Below, in pieces: positions 49,601 to 58,600 of a stretch of 64,000 bases of DNA. The notes below the pieces were generated by a model that was given only the letters and a program-made list of their open reading frames with translations, did no database searches and was not told where the DNA came from. Position 1 is the stretch's first letter, and every line of letters starts with the position of its first letter. The position numbers and the translations under genes were made by a program. The stretch comes from Branchiostoma floridae. Lineage: Eukaryota; Chordata; Leptocardii; Amphioxiformes; Branchiostomatidae. The stretch covers positions 13,390,846 through 13,454,845 of the forward strand of contig NC_049984.1 of NCBI RefSeq assembly GCF_000003815.2, given 5' to 3'.

Positions 49601-52600
49601 ACCAAGGAAAATGCAAAGTTTACAGGCCTGCTTGCCAATGTCAAATTGAATCCTTTTCTTTGCACTTGTAGAAATCAAGTCAATGTTTGAAAACAATTGT
49701 AACAGGCACAAAGTAAGCAAAGCAGTGTACAAGACTGCTGCCCAGTGGCATTAATCTAGTACAACCTACACATAGATTCTAAGCTATATAATATTGATAG
49801 AAGACACAATGGGGTGTGCTATTCCAAAGTACAGCTTGTTGATACTCTAAAGTCATTATTTCATGGTTTAGTTTTTTGCATATATGTATTGATATACAGA
49901 TATTGTTGCAAGTGTCTCATACTTGATGAAATACATTTATACTCAAGTAACTAAAGGTACATTAACTGAGAGTGTCAGGTTCACTGCTATATCACTAGAA
50001 TGGAGACAAAAGTTATGCGCAAGGCAGCATGTCATATTCATCAAATCACGTCCACTACGATGATTTCACTACATATTACTATTACATGTACTAGCTACTT
50101 GAAAATACAACATGTTTCACTGCAATTGAATACAAGTCCTTTGATTTTAGCACCCACTAAAAATTGTTCGTTTTTTTGTTGATTCCACACATCGTCCTGC
50201 CTGAGTTTAACATTCATTGTATATTGTACACCACACAGGATGTGGACTGTACCATGATCAGGGTGGTAGAGGGGTGGGCAGGATGTGAGGTGGATTTGTC
50301 CTTGGTGCTGAAAGACAGTAACTGTTATATAAAACATCATGACTAGCATCATACTCAAACTAGACTGCAGCTGGCTGAAAAAGATACAGATATTAGTACT
50401 GATTTCAGCTGCAGGGTGCTTTGACTACCGCAGACAAAACTAGAAAGGCCGACATTTGCTTGAGAGCAAATACAGCATATTTCAGCCATCTCCCTCATGC
50501 AACAATAGGCCTTGAGGTCGTTGACCCCTTTGGCCATTGGAAAATGACCCAAAAAATTCCCAAATATATCATTTTAAAGTGTTCCATGCCAAAAATTATA
50601 CATGGATCATTTGGATAAATATCTAGAGCACCCCTTTACCAAATTTCGGGTCATTTGGTTGTAAAACGAGGGAACAGGAGCCAAAAATGTCCAATTTTTG
50701 TCTAAAAATGGCCATAAAATTGCAATATTAAGCATTATGTTGTACTGTACGGAAAAACTGTTATTGAATTAATGCGCACAAAATTGAAGGGCACTTTTAT
50801 ACCAAATTTCAGGTCATTCGGTTGTAAAACGAGGGTACAGGAGGCAAAAATGTGCTTTTTTTGTCAAAAAATGGCCAAAAATCGCAAAATTAAGCATTTT
50901 GTTGTACCGTATACCAAAACTGTTATCAAATCTGGGTGGGCATATGATCAGGGCACCTCTGTACCAAATTTCATGTCATTCGGCTGTAATACCAGGGTAC
51001 AGGAGCCCAAAATATACATAAAAATTGACAAAAACCTCAATAAAATCATTTCAAAGGCAGATATGAAAAAAATGAAAAAAACACCTGAGGGTATTGACTT
51101 ACTCTACCTTTGTGCCAAATTTCAAGTCAATCGGTTAAAAAACGGCGGAGTTGATTCGATTTGAAGATTTGGCAGGAGAAAGAAAGAAAGAAAGAAGAAA
51201 GAAACATTACGAATACAATATATTTCACCATACCTATGGTATGGCTGAAATATAATGATACACAGCTAGCTCTGTATAACTACTCCCTCATCAATCAAAC
51301 AACACCCACACTGACAGAAAGATCTACGCTGTTTCAAACTTCATGACAACTACTGGCTATCCTCGCTACCCGCTATCTCTCCAAGCATGGCACTACCATT
51401 TTGTGCCTGACTGGTATATCATCAAATCAATAGCCATTAAACCATCAAAGAGTCGAGACGGTGGAGGCAGACTTTGATCCAAGCTGAATGATCAGTCAGC
51501 ACTGCTTGGTTGCACATCAAGAATACCTCATGACGTGCTCTGTACAAATAGCTATCATTTACTTTTACAGCACAAACCCTTAGAATTGGAACCCTGTCAT
51601 ACATTCAGAACAGATCATTTTCTGCACGAGAAAACCAGCTGCATGAAAAAGGATCTGACTATTCCCATTAGAATCAAATAACATTTCTTTGTTACATAAG
51701 GCAATCAGGCATCAGAGATGGCATGCATAACCCCCTTTAATACCTATACTGCTTAGGATTAGGTCTAGTGCCGCAGATATAAATATCAGCATTGAGAATG
51801 CATGGTAACATTCCATTGTACAGTACTACACAGTAGTGGGAATTGTAGAAAGCCAAAGACAGTACTTTACTCCCATGGGGTGGACTAAAAATGGCATCAT
51901 GCATTCTTATAGTAATCCAAGACTACAATATTACATACTTGTAGCATATCATACTTTTGTCTTGATATGCCACTTAACATGCATGCTATGCTGCTACTTA
52001 TACAGTCAATGAAGCTTGCTTTAATGCCATGTACATTTTGCAGATTTTCTGGACTCAGTCAACTGTTCACATCAGGATATGCATTCCTTGTAACCAGTGG
52101 TTGAACTCCTGACCCTGTTTAGAGATCGACTGTGTAATTATTGATCGTAATTCACATTTTGCAGGGCACAGCTGATGTGCATTGGTACATAAAAGCCTGG
52201 TGAAACATTAGTATGTAGAACATGTCTTTGGGCAAAGTGAAAAAAGTGGGCTAAGTCCATGTAGAGCTGATCTCTTCTGCATGTATAGGAATAATCCGTG
52301 CAACATTCAGGGACAGGTTTGTCACACTCATTAACAAGCTCCCTTAATCTATCTATATACCAAAACCATGACGATCTGTCACCTCCATCTTAAGTTATTC
52401 CCTTTTAAAGTCTCAATAAAAATTGGCCCCTACACTTGAAAAAAGGCCCAAGGAGCACTAACCTACACCACTTACTCTCTGCTTCTCACAACTCATCACA
52501 CACAACTCTTGACCATAGTCTATCCAAAATGTCTGTGGCGGAACCATTGAGAGCCACTTAAGGAAGTACATTATCAAACTTGACCTTTGTTTTCCCAACA

Positions 52601-55600
52601 TCTACCCACATACCTAATATCATCCACAACTTCTTGAGTAATGCTACCCACAACGAACAAACTGCAAATGTTCTGAGTTTGAATATTTTTTTAAATCTCC
52701 AATCAAACTGACTTTTGCAACTAATTTTTAACATATTTGCATTATTTTTCACAGTATTGGTAAAGAACATGATAAAAATCTGCACAAAGTTTCCTAGTTT
52801 TGGGGGAAACTTCTGAGATGGATGACTTAAGTGCAGACTGAAAATGCGCATATTTCTATAGCTGGTATAACTGCCTTTCTGTGTAATATATCAGCATTCA
52901 CACATGTAGATTCAAATTATGACCAAAAATAGTGAGTTTGTTTCATTATTCTCATGAGTCAGATTCTATGTTGTGATAGACTTCATACCTGGTCAGACAT
53001 GTAATCTCTTTAAACATCTCCATACTGTAGTATGCAACTCAGATGAAGGAGTCCATTAACCTTGTTGCTGTAAAAAGTACACTGACTAGGGTTGCCCTAT
53101 TTATCAAAGTCCATGATTTAGGTCGGGACACATCGATTGAAACATAGTGAAAGGTCGGTATTACATAGTTCTGTATCTGTGGTAACTGTTACTTGCTTCA
53201 GGAGGGTCTGCATGTGTATTTCAACTAGGCGTTGCAAGTTATTGCAATTCGCCATTACTCATACCCGAACACCCTTCAATGCTTAACACTGTCAGTAAAT
53301 CATTAGCAAAGGATCTACATTTGTACATGTAGATACTAAAGCAAGGTTTCCATTTTTAAACACTTCAAGTCTAAAGAATTATCTGCAAGAGGAGAACAGA
53401 CTGCAGATCTTGAAACTTTAATTATGATGGTTTTACCTTTGTAGTGTGTGTAGATCTAATACAAATTCATGTCTGACACTGCAAACATGTCTCCCTCGTA
53501 CAAGACTATACTACAGACCATAACTACAGACTTAGAATTGTTTCTTCCACAAATTTAAACCACAGCTAAAATCTGTGTTTCCCTCATATACATGTACCAC
53601 AAAACAACAGCACTGAAAAATCAAATGAATCTACAGGAATGACTGGCATATGCCATACATGCCATGATTATCTTCAGACTTAAGTCAGAATGTGGGTGGA
53701 CTGGACTTTTCCTACTCCATAATGGTGCATGAGGGAACTCAGAAGCGTAGACCATTAAAAGGATGAGATCACAGAACATGACGCATTGCCCATCAGCCTT
53801 TTGAACCCTGTCAACTTACTCCGGAGCTTCACACACCAGACTGCAAGCTAAGACCTTCCAGTCTTTGATCGCATACCTTCTGCCGAATGTTAAAAGTCTG
53901 CCTGACGTACTCAGACGTACTTAGAAGGCACATTAACTTTCCCCTCAACACCTTTTATCACTCGGCGAGAATGAAATGAGCAAAGGATCGCTTCCTGACA
54001 GATTCTGAAGATAATGTGCTCCCAGGAAGGATACAGAGATAAACCCGGTTCTTTGGGTCGGAACCATCTCGGTAACTTCTATCAGTGAGTGTCAGTGGTA
54101 AAACCGATCCTTGTATCGGGTCTACTGCACACACGTGCCCTGAATAATGAATATTGGGTGAAGGAAACTGCTACCTGGGGCAGTCGATATTACAGGACAT
54201 TTTACCATCTTAAGCGAACATGAAGTTACATCAATACTGCTGTAAGGCATTGCACTATTTTTCGTGATTGCCTTATCGTAAATGTTGAATTTTAAGTGAA
54301 CCTGTCAGTTCAACATGAAACTTCTCAGCTGGTAATATTTTTGTTTCAAGTTGTAAAATAACACCTCCAGGACCCGTCCCTCTATTCTGAGATAGAAATT
54401 TGCTTGTTGGGATAGAGGGACAAAAATTCTACACTGTCTGTCCTAAATATCTAAACTTCATGATATGAAAATATGTTTTGTAGGCTTAAAATGACAGATT
54501 TAACTAAGACCTTTACAACACAAACTAACAAACTCCAACTGAATCAAATTGTGTTGTTTTCTTTTCAGTGTCCCAATCATTAATAATTGATGAATGCTTT
54601 CCAAAACCTGCCACAAATAACCCCCCCCCTCCCCCCAACAATGAGAGCTACAAAGTTCACAGCAGGAGACAACCCTGGTCAGAAAATTTATATGAATGGA
54701 TGGGATGAAGACGGTTCATCGAAAGGGTCAAGACATTTGATTAAAGAGAACAGTCCTGGAGGCAGTGATGGGGGTGTGCTCTAGCCATTAATCATTTATT
54801 GATGTTCCATTCACTGGAACATAGATGACAGTCTGTTCAGCATGGGGAGGAACATGACCAGTTCAGGTCATAGATCAGCCATTATTTGAAGATTAACCTA
54901 CATGATATATATGATGTACTTCCATGTAGAGAGATCTTCGCAAGATATCATTCTGATGCACGGTATATTCAACCCAGGGGGTTATATATCATAGAACCAC
55001 ACACTGGTCCCAAGGCATTTCCACACATTGTGAAATGTATTAGGTATAAACCATATTAAGGATTTTACAGGAGAAGGCATGAAAACAAAAAATGTGAAAA
55101 GGAACAAAGCAAGAAAAACCCAGACTAATTTGTATGTATTAGTCAGGTCACTATATAGACAGGTTCGACTATCAGTAGAAGGAAACACGGACGAGATTTA
55201 TTTGCGTATTTCATAACACCAGATAGAATCATTGTAAGCATTATATGTGAAGATAGCTAAGCTAGTTTATCTTTCTTCTTTATCAAAATGTTGAAATTTA
55301 AAATCTAAAAGACCTGAAGGTTCAGCTGCATCAGTCTGATAGGTAACCTTCATTATGTTAGGGACTATTATTCTCGTAACATTCTCGTATTATTCCCGTA
55401 TCGCTCTTTGAAATTTAGATAATATATTATATGTACTGATCAATGCACAGACCATTATGATCGTATTATAGCAGCTCTTTATTAATTAATAATGAAGCAT
55501 ATCCCCGAAGGATAAAAAGAGACAGATTTTTATTACAAACAAAAATCATTAAAGTTATGGCAACATTTGGATCTATTTATCATGAAATTATTCAACTGTC

Positions 55601-58600
55601 ATCTATCTGATCATTCTTTTGACTTGACTTAACTTAATAATATGTCTATTCTTCGCATAAGACAACATGTCACCTTCAAAGAATCACACTTGTGATTTTG
55701 TTTTATATTATGCATCGTTCTGTAATCCTTGTTTCTCACATAAAAAAAGCTTCAAATAGATGCAATTCAATATGTTTGCAAATTAAGAGTAAGTCAATTT
55801 TTTTTAATAATGATCACAGAAAAGATCCCATCTCCCAATGTCGTAAGGTGTTCGAGAGAAAAAACACCTTCAGAACCCATCACACTAAGTCTTATCAAAA
55901 AGAGTAGAGTTCCATCCTGGTGCATATGGACCATACCTCACAGTCAAAACTAGTGTCTTGTACAGACAAGATTGACTGGACAAGATTGACTGGAAATTCA
56001 TAGTGAGTGTCTTCCTTGTATTGGATCAAAGCTTAAACCTGTTCAACCATGGATTCTACAACACAGTCTTCATACGAAAACTGGTGTGTTGCATTCTTCC
56101 AGTTGAGCAAAACAAGCAAAGAGTTGACTCTAGATAAGACCATCCAACTCACGGGAGTGTCTCCATCCTCTGAGCAGTCCTCCTCCTCCTCTATACTGTA
56201 TCTCCTCCTCCTACTGTGGCCTGTGTTGTTCATCTCTATCCCAAACTCCTCTGCTATATGGTTCTGTCTTCTCCTGCCTCTGTGGTCATCTTCCTCTGGA
56301 CATTCTTCTATAACCAAAGGACTGTGAAAAAAAAATTCATTATAGCAATTCATAAAGTAATGTAAGACTTGAGCTTACACAGACTGATCTAAAGAATTTC
56401 AAATAGTCAAAATCAAACCTTTTTAAAATGCTATATCTACCTTTGTGAAGTCTAATCTAAAGAGCTGTTGCCAGATAGGCAAAGGTAAAGGCATATACTG
56501 CTGACAAGAGATTCAGAAACTTGAATTTAAAAAAATAAATTGATGATCTTATATCCTGAAACATTTAGAGTTTGTGAATTGTTAAATGCCATAGCCATCA
56601 CTGGTGTTAGTCGTCCTCCTCTTCGCTTCTATCAAAGCTTGATCAAGTCCAGCTATCTCCCTCTGATATGAGATCATTGGTCATCCTCATTCTATGACTG
56701 ACCAGCTATCCATTGACAATACCATATACTTTCAGGAAGAATGCCTGTTATGATGCAGTACCTAAAAAATACTGCTAGGGGGCCTACAATTGCTGTGTTT
56801 CTTCAGGACAAACATACATAAAATTCACACAAAGTCGTCAAAAAGATCTTCAGTTAATCGGTGCAAGCACACAAACAAAACCAAAAACATAGGCTGTGCG
56901 TCTACTTCATGTAACAAGTAAAATATTACAGTTCATTCACTTTTCTGGGGCAGTACCAAAGCTTGCAAAACATAGATAAGGAAGTTCAATACCATGTAAC
57001 CTTTACCATGGCATTGATGCACAATGTGCTCGCCATGTGAAAAGTTTTTTTTTAGACACGTAAAAGGTTAATGTCAAACTTCCTTAATGGATCCGGCGTG
57101 AACCTGTCCAACCCTGCACACTCAAGGTGATTATAGTTGAAGAAACTTTCAAAAGTGCAAATGTTTCTGAATCATTACTTTAGACTTAAGTACAATGCTT
57201 TGAGATATCTGGCCACAGCATTTTGGCCATAGCAAGTAAATTTTATGGACATTTTAAACATTGATTAACCAAAAAATTTTATTCTCTGAAGATTAACATT
57301 CAAATCAAGCAATTATTAAATATGGTCATTGTTTTATCCAACTCCACAGACGAATATCTATTACAAGAAAACTTTTGCCATTCCACAACATTTTTATTGT
57401 ACCTCTAATAATGGATTGTATCCAGCATAGATACTAATCAAGAACAGGAAACGAGCCCTGGAGCGAATCCAAGTTTTAATGGAATTGCATCTCCTGATAA
57501 TGAAATTGTTTCCGCCTGGATTTCAGGATTGTTTGACTATGATTGAATCACACATCAACTTCAATCTACAAGAACTGCACATCAAACATTGTTATAGTAC
57601 CGAGTTCTAGATTACAGAGGACTCAGACTGACTGGAACACTGTAATGTGCTCTCATTCATTTTTTCAAAGAGTAATTTTACTTGGCAATTTGGTAAAGGC
57701 TATGGAATACTGAACAACAATTAGTTAACAATGCAAATGCTCATCACTATTAATAATAGTATCACTAGACAGTATTGCTAAAATTGCAGTATAGAACCAG
57801 TATTTCTAGCTGGACTGGTCTAGAAAACTGTACCCCAAAAATGAATAGACAGGTAATTGGACTGACTAGGAAAATGAACAGAACCAGCCTGATGGTAACA
57901 CGTCTTTGGGCTTACCAGTCAAAGACAACCAGAAAATGACAATCTACTACTTAACAGGGTCTGGCCCAGGTTTATGTCCAAACCTGAACCCGATCGTCAG
58001 GACCTGGACCAGACCTGGACCTGAATGGTTAACATTTGTACCAATAACCACTCCTACTAGATGGGATAAAACCCTAGTTAGCCTGCATGCCAGCTGTTTC
58101 CAGGGCCTACACAGGGCAGATACTGATGGCCCTATAGCTAACATACTCCCAGACTAGTTAAAGCCTTAGGCATAGGGGCTGTGGTACAATTTCTTTGAGG
58201 GCATGGTGGCCAAGGAGCTGGAAATAGTCTGGCTTCAGGATGCACTGTAATTTGCTACTGGTATTGTTAATCCCTCGCCCTTACTAACAGTAACAGTAAC
58301 AGATGTGATTTTGCTGCTTGGTGATGCAGACTGATGGATGTAGCAACTGGTGACCTCATGCACAAGTACGTCATACACACGTCTGTTCACACAAGATAAC
58401 ACATTTTCCCAACAATCGTGCATTCAAGAGAAATCAAGCATTCACACCACCCTGGGTCTGTAGGATCTGTGGCTATCCAACACAAAGTAGGGTGTACATG
58501 GGCATATCCTTCACTACATGGTGATGTGAAAGGGGATTTTAGTTCAGGAAGTCCATTTACAACTCTTCACACGAACAGATGATGACAGACTTGTAAAGTG

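Larger units (their letters stand above)
35694..56152. other. 20.5-kb intron 3 of the DUF445 gene
   Basis: No further exon was recognised; exon 3 (phase 0 out) and exon 4 (phase 0 in) join directly, but a missed phase-0 exon cannot be excluded. The intron holds MITE copies at 36817 and 38106, a tRNA-like segment at 37147, SINE pieces, a tandem repeat at 41546-41880, an inverted-repeat element at 43822-44350, G- and C-homopolymers (48379-48395, 54622-54638) and a tandem repeat at 50638-51205. No nested gene is supported. Confidence 0.65.

Noticed and set aside
50772-51164. 130-codon plus-strand frame
   Set aside because: It spans the tandem repeat at 50638-51205 and simply repeats the translation of its units.
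55692-55907. Possible C2H2 zinc-finger remnant (QCRKVFERKNTFRTHHTKSY)
   Set aside because: Spacing is suggestive, but two of four metal ligands per finger are missing and no intact finger lies nearby. It could be a very old pseudogene or chance.
57906-58157. Frame with Pro/Trp/Thr-rich repeats (TWTRPGP)
   Set aside because: It derives from a short CCTGGACC direct repeat; opposite strand is open as well and no homology is apparent.
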